A stretch of DNA of 58,107 nt, from NCBI GenBank assembly GCA_030674475.1, contig JAUSCZ010000008.1, forward strand, positions 1 to 58,107. The letters are read 5' to 3'. The stretch is from Candidatus Omnitrophota bacterium (GTDB lineage: Bacteria; Omnitrophota; Gorgyraeia; Gygaellales; UBA12090). A program made the translations under genes and the position numbers. The notes below the pieces were generated by a model that ran no database searches, was not told the origin of the DNA, and saw nothing but the letters and a program-made list of their open reading frames with translations. Of the stretch, positions 44,471 through 51,930 are shown piece after piece (the stretch's first letter is position 1; each line of letters starts with the position of its first letter).

Positions 44471-44545
44471 ATTAAGTGATGTGTCCCCGGAATGCCCGGA
44501 ATGCCGAAGTGATGTGTCCGCGGAATGCCGGAATGCCCCCGGAAT
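44470..44545. repeat. short tandem GATGTGTCCCCGGAATGCC repeats
   Basis: TGATGTGTCC-CGGAATGCC occurs twice (about 44,479 and 44,508) with extra CGGAATGCC units between and after. It is the RAYT-end string repeated in tandem. Confidence 0.6.
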
Positions 44546-44556
44546 GCCTATCCTCA

Positions 44557-46029
44557 CTACCCTTCCTTTTTCTTAAGCCGTGCCACCGTTTGTTGAAAAA
44601 TAGAAAAGTCTGCCGTATTCGCAAGGACCAATAAAACATCACCGCTTTCTATAGGCGTAGATCCGGAGGGTATAATAAACTTATCTCCCCGTGCAATAAG
44701 CACAATAAGACATTTTTCGGGGACGCCTAAATCGCTAATCATTTTCCCTGCGACTGCTGAATCATACGGAACCATAACATCCGTCAATTCCGCATCAATA
44801 GCTTGAGTTTTCTCAAATTCAATTGGATAACTTATCCTGTTGGCCAAAGGAACATCTAATTTCAATATTTTTGAGACGAGCAGAATAGATGTCCCTTGAA
44901 TAAAAACTGACGCAATAACGACAAAAAACACAATATTAAAAATGGTATCCGCCTGAGAAATGCCTGCCATGAAAGGAAATGTCGCCAAGATAATCGGGAC
45001 CGATCCCCTGAGACCAACCCAAGCAACCATGGCTTTTTTGCGTAAATTCATTTTAAACGGCAAGAGACACAGCAATACGCTGACAGGGCGAGCAACCACC
45101 ATAAGAAAAAGCGTGAACAATAATCCCGCCCCCATTAACGGAACAATATGCGAAGGAAAAACGAGTAAACCCAACGTTACGAACATGGCGATCTGCATAA
45201 GCCATGCTAAACCATCATGGAATCTCATGATCATTCTTTTATTGGGAAACTCCGCTTGCCCCAACATTAAGCCCATAAGATACACTGCAAGAAATCCATT
45301 GCCTTTCAGAAAAACTGCGATTACGTACGTTAATAGAACAAGCGAAATCATTATTACCGGATAAAGCCCCTCATGTTCCAACTTCAGGCGGTTAATGAGG
45401 AACACAATAAACCTCGCCATTAAGTAACCTACGAGTGCGCCCATGCCCATATTCAGAACGAATCTGGGAATCAAGGCGGCAATGCTCATGTTTTTCACGG
45501 TTAGAAGACTGATAAAACCTACGGTCAAAAAAACAGCCATTGGGTCGTTACTGCCAGATTCAAACTCAAGTAATGGCTTTAAAGGCTTTTTTAGGCTTAT
45601 TCGCCTAGACCTTAAAATACTAAATACGGCGGCGGCATCAGTTGAGGAAACTATAGAACCAAGAAGCATTCCTTCGAGAAAAGAAAACTTTAGAATATAT
45701 ATGGCAAAACACCCGGTTATAATTGCGGTCATTAAAACTCCAAGTGTCGAAAGTATGACTCCCGGCCAAACAACTGATTTGGTATCTTTCCAATTAGTAT
45801 CAAAACCTCCGGAGAAAATAATAAAAATGAGGGCAACAACGCCAATCGATTTCGCTAACTGCGCATTGTCAAAATAAATCTTGCCTATTCCTTCTGAACC
45901 AGCAAGCATTCCGATCGCTAAAAATAACAACAAGACAGGTATAGCGAATCTATCCGAGAGCTTGCTTGAGACAACGCTCACGAAAATCAATACCGCAACC
46001 CATAATAAAATAGTGTCAATTGGTATCAT
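44557..46029 (-). CDS. NhaP2-type potassium/sodium-proton antiporter
   Basis: 490 residues. About 12 membrane segments cover residues 1-385, with GSIVSSTDAAAVFSILRSR and FESGSNDPMAVFLT, the ion-binding aspartate motifs of CPA1 exchangers. A C-terminal RCK_C/TrkA_C domain (MVPYDSAVAGKMISDLGVP, then ESGDVLLVLA) would sense ligand and gate transport. Length is close to NhaP2/CvrA without the third cytoplasmic domain. Acts in the inner membrane in cation and pH balance. It stands alone. Confidence 0.9.
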   Translation of the reverse strand: MIPIDTILLWVAVLIFVSVVSSKLSDRFAIPVLLLFLAIGMLAGSEGIGKIYFDNAQLAKSIGVVALIFIIFSGGFDTNWKDTKSVVWPGVILSTLGVLMTAIITGCFAIYILKFSFLEGMLLGSIVSSTDAAAVFSILRSRRISLKKPLKPLLEFESGSNDPMAVFLTVGFISLLTVKNMSIAALIPRFVLNMGMGALVGYLMARFIVFLINRLKLEHEGLYPVIMISLVLLTYVIAVFLKGNGFLAVYLMGLMLGQAEFPNKRMIMRFHDGLAWLMQIAMFVTLGLLVFPSHIVPLMGAGLLFTLFLMVVARPVSVLLCLLPFKMNLRKKAMVAWVGLRGSVPIILATFPFMAGISQADTIFNIVFFVVIASVFIQGTSILLVSKILKLDVPLANRISYPIEFEKTQAIDAELTDVMVPYDSAVAGKMISDLGVPEKCLIVLIARGDKFIIPSGSTPIESGDVLLVLANTADFSIFQQTVARLKKKEG

Positions 46030-46258
46030 ATGGAGTCCTCGCCTATCTCCTTAATGCATCTAACGATCGTTTGTGTCGCCTGCTAAATTTACCTCAAAAA
46101 AACAAGAAACCCTTCTCGCGCTACCGGACAGGGTTCGCCTGAGATTGGCGGAGAGGGAGGGATTCCGTCGAGCATATTTCCCTAACCGTATAAGTTACAT
46201 TAAGTTCCGGGTATACGAAGTTCCGGGAAGTTCCGGGGAAGTTCCGGGGACACATCAC
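46030..46258. repeat. spacer with AAGTTCCGGGG short repeats
   Basis: No gene. AGTTCCGGG recurs four to five times at 46,203-46,249, ending GGGGACACATCACTTAATTA, the joint to RAYT remnant 3. The GGTTCGCCTGAGATTGGCGG region further left shows nothing recognisable. Confidence 0.55.
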
Positions 46259-46375
46259 TTAATTATTGTTTTTCGGCCCTGGTTTTCGTTTCTTTAGTTC
46301 CCTTCCGGTTTCATCCTCAATAGCCTCTATAAACTTATTGTCTCCTAACAGCCTGCTTGTAGCCGCATGTAATTC
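46259..46375 (-). pseudogene. RAYT (Y1_Tnp) C-terminal remnant 3
   Basis: Reads LLGDNKFIEAIEDETGRELK then KRKPGPKNNN and stop, nearly the same as remnant 1. Followed on the upstream side by AATAGGGTCGCAACC-type REP sequence and then MITE copy 3 (46,433). Confidence 0.75.
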
Positions 46376-46432
46376 AGGAATCAATAGGGTCGCAACCTTA
46401 GAACTTATCAAAAAAGAAAATTCAAAAAATTC

Positions 46433-46560
46433 AAGACGCTTTAGCTATCCTCTTCCGAAACAATCGCTTCCAAAACAAATACTGACATCTATTTGCTTTA
46501 TAGCTCTATCGTATTTCTTTTACATCTCCCTGCAATTAATTACGTTATGTAAAGCGTCTT
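46433..46560. mobile_element. 128-bp MITE, copy 3, inserted in a SIR2-like gene
   Basis: Perfect AAGACGCTTTA/TAAAGCGTCTT ends and the same interior as copy 2 (two or three changes seen). ATTC lies on both sides. Its right end supplies the stop codon of the SIR2-like fragment at 46,559-46,702. Confidence 0.85.
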
Positions 46561-46702
46561 ATTCAGCTCCTAGATGAATTCCGAGACCAGCTCCAATAAA
46601 AAGGACGCATTCACCGGATTCAATTGCTGCCTTAAATCCTAAAGGAATTTCGATTTCTTGGATTGTAGTAAACTTTTTTTCCTCGGGTTCATTGTTGGAC
46701 AT
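46559..46702 (-). pseudogene. SIR2-like protein, N-terminal remnant cut by MITE
   Basis: 47 codons: MSNNEPEEKKFTTIQEIEIP then LGFKAAIESGECVLFIGAGL, GIHLGAE and TAA. AIESGECVLFIGAGLG is the NAD-binding start of SIR2-like domains used in anti-phage proteins (the GAG motif). The coding sequence stops exactly at the right end of MITE copy 3, and no continuation is seen beyond it. So a defence-type gene was broken here, with the rest deleted. Confidence 0.7.
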
Positions 46703-46956
46703 TTCTAATTCCCTCCAATCTCTGAGTCATTGAATATACCTCGCCGCCCCTTCAAGTTTTTCGGTAAGCTTATTTGCCAATAAATCTTCTTAATCAATAA
46801 AACTAGGAACCGTTTCTATTTATCGGTACCTCATTTTTTTTAAAAACACGAAGCGTCCCCTAGTTTTTCTAGTATGAGATTTTCTACTTTTTCTCTTAGG
46901 TCTCTAAAATTCATTTAAGAGTTCTGGAAACGTATAATCTTGGGACACTCTGCAAC
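46703..46956. repeat. spacer with AAAACTAGG ... CCTAGTTTT REP-like foldback
   Basis: AAAACTAGGAACCGTTTCTA (from about 46,798) faces GAAGCGTCCCCTAGTTTTT (to about 46,869). GGAACCGTTTCTATT/AATAGAAACGTCCCC strings also occur at 48,598-48,632. No gene or clear promoter for the neighbours was identified. Confidence 0.5.
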
Positions 46957-47472
46957 CTATCCCTTTTTGACACGTTTCCTATCTTGCGCATTGAGGTTCT
47001 TTTTATTTATTTTTTTGATAATACTATTTAATATATTTTTGACTTCTGGTAATAACTTTTGTATTCGCCAATCTTCTTCCCATTTATGACTTTTCTTTCC
47101 GGGAATTGACATATATTTGAAATTCGCATGGCATTTTGATATTTTCTCTGCAACAAATTGGCAAAGATCCGCCCTTGATTTATAATTGTTATCATAAAAT
47201 TCTCTACCAAATACTTGAATTAGATATAGTTTCCCTTTATACTTCGACTTCTCTAGCCAATACCAATATTTAGCAACATTTGTGTCTGGATGCGGTTGTC
47301 CTTGTTCTATCTCAATGATGAGTTTCCCGTTCTTAATATCACACGCTATATCTGCTTTAAAACACCATCTTTCAGGACCTAAGCAATATTCCGACCTGGC
47401 TCCAAACCCATACTCGGACAACATATAGTTTTTAATATTGCGAATAAACTCGTTTAAGTCAGCTTTGGCCAT
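46957..47472 (-). CDS. predicted PD-(D/E)XK-like nuclease partner
   Basis: 171 residues. The core FKADIACDIKNGKLIIEIEQ has an Asp (D41), then strand and ExE/Q (E54-E56-Q57), as in PD-(D/E)XK nucleases, followed by YWYWLEKSKYKGKLYLIQVF. A basic C-terminal tail (IIKKINKKNLNAQDRKRVKK) could bind nucleic acid. It begins one base after the stop of the 293-residue gene, so the two form one unit. The family is not named with certainty; the fold call is from motif pattern only. Confidence 0.6.
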   Translation of the reverse strand: MAKADLNEFIRNIKNYMLSEYGFGARSEYCLGPERWCFKADIACDIKNGKLIIEIEQGQPHPDTNVAKYWYWLEKSKYKGKLYLIQVFGREFYDNNYKSRADLCQFVAEKISKCHANFKYMSIPGKKSHKWEEDWRIQKLLPEVKNILNSIIKKINKKNLNAQDRKRVKKG

Positions 47473-47473
47473 T

Positions 47474-48355
47474 TTACTCTTCCGTTTTCAAACCTTTAAT
47501 TACTTCTTTTAACTCTATAATTTGCATATCCTGCGGGCAATCTCTCCAATCATGCTCCCAGCATATTAAAAAGTCTGCTTTTTTTGGCAAGTGGTCATAA
47601 TTCGAGCTTTTGAACTCAAATTCTATTGTTCGTTTCGCATAACCTTTCGGGGTTTTGACCCTTCCAATAGCATCTGGAAATCCCTGCTTAATTTCCTCGA
47701 GTTCAACTCCTAGATCCTTGCTAACTTTGCTAAATAAAAATACGACGCCCTGTTCATTTATGGGAGCAAAAATTAAACCTCTAAAATTGATCGTTTCGCC
47801 AACAATTGATTCTTCATTTTCCTGCGCCCTATAAATAGTATTTATTGCGCCTTTTGTGGATTTGCCCTCAACGATTGCAGATAGTTCTTTATCGTGACCC
47901 GATAATTGGAATACGGTCAATAATGAACCTGTGGAATTTTTTAGTGCTTGCGATAATTGATCACGGCTTACTTCTTTTATCCATTCCACTCCTTTTCTAT
48001 GGCGATAACTGCATGCATCTTTTTTTGTTGCATAAAGATAATTCGACTGTACTCTTCCAATAAGAATCTGCCTAGTTAGAGAATCAGGCGTCAGTATATA
48101 ATCTCCCACTTTAATATCTCGAACAAAGCGTAATATTTGACCGGCAGCTTTGCTGCATTGTCCGCTTGTATAATCTTTTCTATATGTGTCTTTGAGAATC
48201 TTTTTTAATTTGGCTTTTGCCTGATATCCGTCTTCCTTTAATAACCAAGAAAGATCGCTTTTCAGCTCAGACCAGCCAATGGCAATAAATTTCCCCTCTT
48301 TGGCTAATTTTACAAATTCACCACCTCTACCTAATCTTACAACCCAGTAGCTCAT
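47474..48355 (-). CDS. putative modification-dependent restriction enzyme (Mrr_N-like plus nuclease domain)
   Basis: 293 residues, two domains. Residues 1-140, SYWVVRLGRGGEFVKLAKEG, KFIAIGWSEL and KVGDYILTPD, resemble the PUA/EVE-like N-terminal domain of Mrr-type enzymes, which reads modified bases. The C-terminal domain from about 205 has FPDAIGRV (D228), IEFEFKSSNYDHL (E247, K249) and DFLICWEHDWRDCP, a combination of PD-(D/E)XK catalytic residues with the CWEHDW signature seen in defence nucleases. It precedes the 171-residue nuclease-like gene with one base between. A type IV-like restriction role is inferred. Confidence 0.72.
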   Translation of the reverse strand: MSYWVVRLGRGGEFVKLAKEGKFIAIGWSELKSDLSWLLKEDGYQAKAKLKKILKDTYRKDYTSGQCSKAAGQILRFVRDIKVGDYILTPDSLTRQILIGRVQSNYLYATKKDACSYRHRKGVEWIKEVSRDQLSQALKNSTGSLLTVFQLSGHDKELSAIVEGKSTKGAINTIYRAQENEESIVGETINFRGLIFAPINEQGVVFLFSKVSKDLGVELEEIKQGFPDAIGRVKTPKGYAKRTIEFEFKSSNYDHLPKKADFLICWEHDWRDCPQDMQIIELKEVIKGLKTEE

Positions 48356-48853
48356 GAGAATAACCTCCTAAATTATCACTTTTAAAATTCGAGCAATGCC
48401 TTGCGTGTACATAATCGAGGGACAATAATCGAGGGACACAATACTTATTTCTCTTTCCTCTTACGCCCTGCCTTCTTCTTGAGATTTAAGGAGGGCGCAG
48501 GGGTCTATTTTTTAAGCATTACATCCTTTCCCCTCGCGATTTTGTCCTCCTACATAATGGGATCAAACTCAACTTTAGAACTTATCAAGAAAAGGGGGGC
48601 GGTTCTAATTACGAATAGAAACGTCCCCACTCTCTAACATCTTAAGTTTCAACATTAATTCTTTACATTGTCTATCCCGAAAAATTATATTGTTAACCGC
48701 TTCTTCCGAAGCCGTAACCGCGAGTATCACGGAAAAATAAAGCGGAAGCGCCTAAGCGTCAACAATGGCTAGGCACTTCGCTTGCTGCCTCGCTTACCGC
48801 TCGGCTACGCTCGCTCTAGTGCCGTTAAAATTTTCCTTGTCAGAAAATTTTAA
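48356..48853. other. 498-base gene-free stretch: RAYT scrap, REP hairpin, GC-rich cluster
   Basis: Contents in order: short ATCGAGGGACA tandem (48,415-48,437), RAYT end scrap (48,443-48,490), REP-like hairpin GGGGCGGTTCTA ... TAGAAACGTCCCC (about 48,598-48,632), a GCTCGCT-rich cluster (48,775-48,818), and a perfect hairpin beside tRNA-Ser (48,822-48,856). No gene found. Confidence 0.6.
48443..48490 (-). pseudogene. RAYT C-terminal scrap 4
   Basis: Minus frame reads LNLKKKAGRKRKEK then stop, the last residues of a REP-associated transposase (xLKxKKAGRKRK). It is followed by TATTGTGTCCCTCGATT, its adjoining repeat. Too short for firm assignment alone; supported by three better remnants nearby. 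Confidence 0.5.
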
Positions 48854-48856
48854 CGG
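48822..48856. terminator. 14-bp perfect AT-rich hairpin at the 3' end of tRNA-Ser(GCT)
   Basis: CCGTTAAAATTTTC, loop CTTGTCA, GAAAATTTTAACGG. The right arm includes the last bases of the tRNA gene on the minus strand, so it folds directly behind the tRNA 3' end. There is no T-run after it; a processing or termination signal, or an inverted duplication, are all possible. Confidence 0.5.
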
Positions 48857-48942
48857 AGAGGCAGGGATTCGAACCCTGGGACCCGGTTTCCCAGGTCAAC
48901 TCATTAGCAGTGAGCTGCATTCGACCACTCTGCCACCTCTCC
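48854..48942 (-). tRNA. tRNA-Ser (GCT)
   Basis: 89 bases with a long variable arm. Acceptor GGAGAGG/CCTCTCC, discriminator G; D-arm GGCAGAGTGGTCGAATGC; anticodon GCT in loop CTGCTAA closed by GCTCA/TGAGT; T-arm GGGTTCGAATCCC. CCA is not encoded. Confidence 0.95.
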
Positions 48943-49004
48943 ATAAAAGCAGAACTAAGAATTAAGAGCTAAGAATTAAGACTAATAACTAATCTATATA
49001 AAAC

Positions 49005-49472
49005 CTAATTCCTCTCACAGCGTTTCTTCTTAAAGAATTCTTTTAACAAAAGACCGCATTCTTCTTTCAGGATGCCGCTTTTTACGGCTGCGCGGTGATT
49101 CAACTTCCGGTGATTGACGATATTTACCACCGAGCCGCAGGCCCCGGTTTTGGGGTCTTTGGCGCCGTAAACTATATTCTTTATCCGCGCCAGGACCAAT
49201 GCCCCGGCGCACATACTGCACGGTTCAATCGTAACATAGATGGAGGCTTCGTTCAACCATTTGCTTCCCAAGGTAGAAGCCGCCTGGGTAATGGCTATCA
49301 TCTCGGCGTGGGCCGTGGGGTCTTTGAGGCGCTCGATCTGATTATGGGCTTTGGCGATAATCCTTTTCTGACTGACAATTATTGCCCCTACCGGAACCTC
49401 GTCCTCCTCAAAGGCCTTTTGCGCTTCTTTCAAGGCCTCGAGCATATAATATTTATCGAGTTGAATACTCAC
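49005..49472 (-). CDS. tadA: tRNA-specific adenosine deaminase TadA
   Basis: 155 residues from GTG at 49,472 (VSIQLDKYYMLEALKEAQ). The longer ORF starts inside the tRNA-Arg gene and is rejected; ATG 49,445 would cut helix 1. AHAEMIAI gives the zinc His and proton-shuttling Glu, and PCSMCAGALVLARI the two zinc cysteines. It converts A34 to inosine in tRNA-Arg(ACG). That very tRNA gene ends at 49,482, nine bases before the GTG, on the same strand. No Shine-Dalgarno sequence is visible, so translation may begin on RNA trimmed at the tRNA 3' end. Confidence 0.93.
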   Translation of the reverse strand: MSIQLDKYYMLEALKEAQKAFEEDEVPVGAIIVSQKRIIAKAHNQIERLKDPTAHAEMIAITQAASTLGSKWLNEASIYVTIEPCSMCAGALVLARIKNIVYGAKDPKTGACGSVVNIVNHRKLNHRAAVKSGILKEECGLLLKEFFKKKRCERN

Positions 49473-49481
49473 AAATTTAAA

Positions 49482-49555
49482 CGCGCCCGGGCCGGATCGA
49501 ACGGCCAACCCTCAGTTCCGTAGACTGATGCTCTATCCAATTAAGCTACGGGCGC
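49482..49555 (-). tRNA. tRNA-Arg (ACG), substrate of TadA
   Basis: 74 bases. Acceptor GCGCCCG/CGGGCGC, discriminator G; D-arm GCTTAATTGGATAGAGC; anticodon ACG in loop CTACGGA closed by TCAGT/ACTGA; T-arm GGCCGTTCGATCCGGCC-like. A34 must become inosine to read CGC/CGA, the job of the TadA encoded nine bases downstream. Confidence 0.95.
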
Positions 49556-49592
49556 AATATAGTTAACAGATGACAACCCTGGAATAATATAA

Positions 49593-50930
49593 TTACATCT
49601 TTAATTCAGCCAGGGCTTTGGCTCTGTCGGTGCTGTAGAGACTACAAAATTTGGTTACCTCTATATAAGAAGTCTGGTTTAATTTCTTTAATTTACGCAG
49701 TATCTCGGCGCGCAGTTTTGTCTCTTTAATCACCTCAGTAGGATATAGGCCTTTGGCCTTGGCCAGATGGTCGCGGTAAGGGCCGGGGCTTAGCTCGCAG
49801 AATTTATCCGTATCCGAATCATATTTCCAGACCGGACAAATCAAAACCTCTTTCTGCTCAAGACCGGCGGTCTCAACCAACTCATTGACCACCCTTCTCA
49901 CCTTGCCTCCTGATTCCAGCTTCTTCATAATCACAAAGACATCCACCAGGTTAATCAGCACCGAGGGCGCGTTCATCGGCTCATTCTGCAATCTGATAAT
50001 GGCCTCCCGGGAAGTTGAGGCATGGATGGTGCCCATACAATACCTGCCCACATTCATGGCCGTCATTAAATCCCTGGCCTCAGCGCCCCGCACCTCGCCG
50101 ATGACAATTCGGTCCGGACGCATCCTTAAGGAATTTTTCACCAAATCCGCCAGACTGATATTCTCATTGCTTTCTAAGCGCGAACATTCATTCAAAGAGT
50201 GGGTATTTAGTTCCAGGGTATCCTCGATCACTACTAAGCGATCCTTGGGCGGAATAAACGACAATAAGGCATTCAACATGGTAGTCTTTCCGGCCCCGGG
50301 GCCTCCGGCGATAATAATGTTTCCCGGCTTAACCGACATTCCCTCAACATAAAGCCAAAGCTGGGCCGCCAGCTCATAAGAAAGGGCATGCTTATCTATC
50401 AAATCAATAATACTTAAAGGGTGCATTTTAGCCCGGGTGATGGTCAACTGCGGGCCAAAAGGGGATTGCACGATATTCACCCTGCCCCCGCCATCCGGAA
50501 GTTCTAAATTAAGAATATCGCTTATAGTATCAATATTATTCCTGCCGGAGAAAACTATCAGCTTCTTTATGAATAATCCCAGCTCCTTAGAACTGGAGAA
50601 CTTTTTATCGGTTTTGATAAAACCGCCTTTAGTGCTGTGTAGAAATATGGGCTTAAGGCCATCTATGACAATATCTTCAACATCCTGGTCATTTAAGAAA
50701 CCGGAAATTACCTCTAGTTCCAGGAAATCCCGGGCGAAGCTCTCGGCAGAGGCCACATCCACCACAAAACCCACCTTTTTAATCAGGCCTTTATCCTCAG
50801 GATTAGCCCCCAGGCCTAAAAATACCTCGCAGATCAGCTCTTTTCTTTCCGCGTGATCCTGAGATAGATTCATCCTGCCGGCCAATTCCGCGACTACTTT
50901 AAGTTTTAAGTCTGTTATAGTTCTTTCCAT
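49593..50930 (-). CDS. CpaF/TadA-type secretion ATPase (GspE family)
   Basis: 445 residues. NTP motor of tight-adherence pili or related secretion systems. N-terminal domain with ISGFLNDQDVEDIVIDGLKP, then Walker A GGPGAGKTTMLNALLSFIP, Asp box VVIEDTLELNT, Walker B RMRPDRIVIGEVRGAEARDLM and His box GTIHASTSREA. No membrane segment. The partner pilus genes are not in this window; the prepilin peptidase at 5.2 kb may process the pilins. It stands alone between tRNA-Arg and a serine hydrolase gene. Confidence 0.92.
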   Translation of the reverse strand: MERTITDLKLKVVAELAGRMNLSQDHAERKELICEVFLGLGANPEDKGLIKKVGFVVDVASAESFARDFLELEVISGFLNDQDVEDIVIDGLKPIFLHSTKGGFIKTDKKFSSSKELGLFIKKLIVFSGRNNIDTISDILNLELPDGGGRVNIVQSPFGPQLTITRAKMHPLSIIDLIDKHALSYELAAQLWLYVEGMSVKPGNIIIAGGPGAGKTTMLNALLSFIPPKDRLVVIEDTLELNTHSLNECSRLESNENISLADLVKNSLRMRPDRIVIGEVRGAEARDLMTAMNVGRYCMGTIHASTSREAIIRLQNEPMNAPSVLINLVDVFVIMKKLESGGKVRRVVNELVETAGLEQKEVLICPVWKYDSDTDKFCELSPGPYRDHLAKAKGLYPTEVIKETKLRAEILRKLKKLNQTSYIEVTKFCSLYSTDRAKALAELKM

Positions 50931-50987
50931 TATTTATCCGGCTTAAACCGTAAAAATTATAACACCTGGTTATTGCGCTGTCTATAA

Positions 50988-51908
50988 TTAAAAGCTTTGA
51001 TAATAATTATAAGTCATCAGGGCGATATCGGAAATAAACCTTTTGGCCGGGGCGGAAAATTTATCCTGGTGCTTAGTCAGCACGCAGATCAAAAAATCGC
51101 CTTTCCCGGTAAACACGATTCCCGCGTCATGGCAGATGTTATTTTCCAGGCCGGTCTTATGGGCGACGGTTACTCCTTCAGGAAGCTTTCGGGGGATGCG
51201 GTCTTTAACCTTCTGCTGTTTTAAAAACCCTAAGCATTTCTCCGAGGTGTTTCTGTCTAAGAAGTTCCGGCGGTAAAGTGTCTCTAAAAGATACGCCATA
51301 TCCTCGGCAGTGGTATAATTCTCCTTACCCTCTTTCCTTTCCTCAAAATCCATCATCCGGCGGACCAAATTGGTATTACGCAGGCCTAAGCGGATAAAAT
51401 AATCGTTAAAGGCCTCAAAACCCAAGAGGTCTATCAAAATATTAGTGGCGGTATTATCGCTTCTGGCGATCATTGGCTCAAATAATTCCTCTACCGAAAA
51501 TATGGAACCGACAGACGAATCCCCCAGCACCTTTGAGCCGGACACCTTCTCATAAGACTTAAGACTGACTAAATCACTCGTTCTCACCTTGCCTTCCTGC
51601 TGGGCATAAAAGTAAGAAAGCAGAATAGGCACCTTTACCAGGCTTGCCGAAGGAAACAATGCCCCCTTGTTAAAATCAATCTCCCATCCTTCATTCAAAT
51701 CCTTAATTACGATACCGATGTTTCCTCTAAAATCCGCGATTCTACCCTCAATCTCCTTTTTAAGATTATCCCAGGCCGCTCTTCTCTTCTCCAGCAAAAC
51801 CTGCCTCTGGCGAGCCTCCCGGTAATCTTGAAATAGCCGGTATCCAAAAAATATTCCCAACCCTAAAAAGATGCTCCCTGACAAAATAAGTAGTTTCTTT
51901 TTTCGCAT
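50988..51908 (-). CDS. class A beta-lactamase/transpeptidase-like serine hydrolase
   Basis: 306 residues with an N-terminal membrane anchor (LLILSGSIFLGLGIFFGY) and a short coiled stalk, so it is a membrane-held periplasmic enzyme. Active-site motifs are complete: SASLVKVPIL (SxxK), ARSDNTATN (SDN) and AHKTG (KTG). The omega-loop glutamate of true beta-lactamases is not evident, so a DD-peptidase or other hydrolase activity is more likely than antibiotic resistance. No neighbour clarifies the substrate. Confidence 0.85.
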   Translation of the reverse strand: MRKKKLLILSGSIFLGLGIFFGYRLFQDYREARQRQVLLEKRRAAWDNLKKEIEGRIADFRGNIGIVIKDLNEGWEIDFNKGALFPSASLVKVPILLSYFYAQQEGKVRTSDLVSLKSYEKVSGSKVLGDSSVGSIFSVEELFEPMIARSDNTATNILIDLLGFEAFNDYFIRLGLRNTNLVRRMMDFEERKEGKENYTTAEDMAYLLETLYRRNFLDRNTSEKCLGFLKQQKVKDRIPRKLPEGVTVAHKTGLENNICHDAGIVFTGKGDFLICVLTKHQDKFSAPAKRFISDIALMTYNYYQSF

Positions 51909-51930
51909 ATTTTAAACTTATCCGATAAAG

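Noticed and set aside
39591-46560. CRISPR array from the three 128-bp repeats
   Set aside because: Repeats are far too long, widely and irregularly spaced, and have transposon-like inverted ends; no short regular repeat-spacer pattern exists anywhere in the window.
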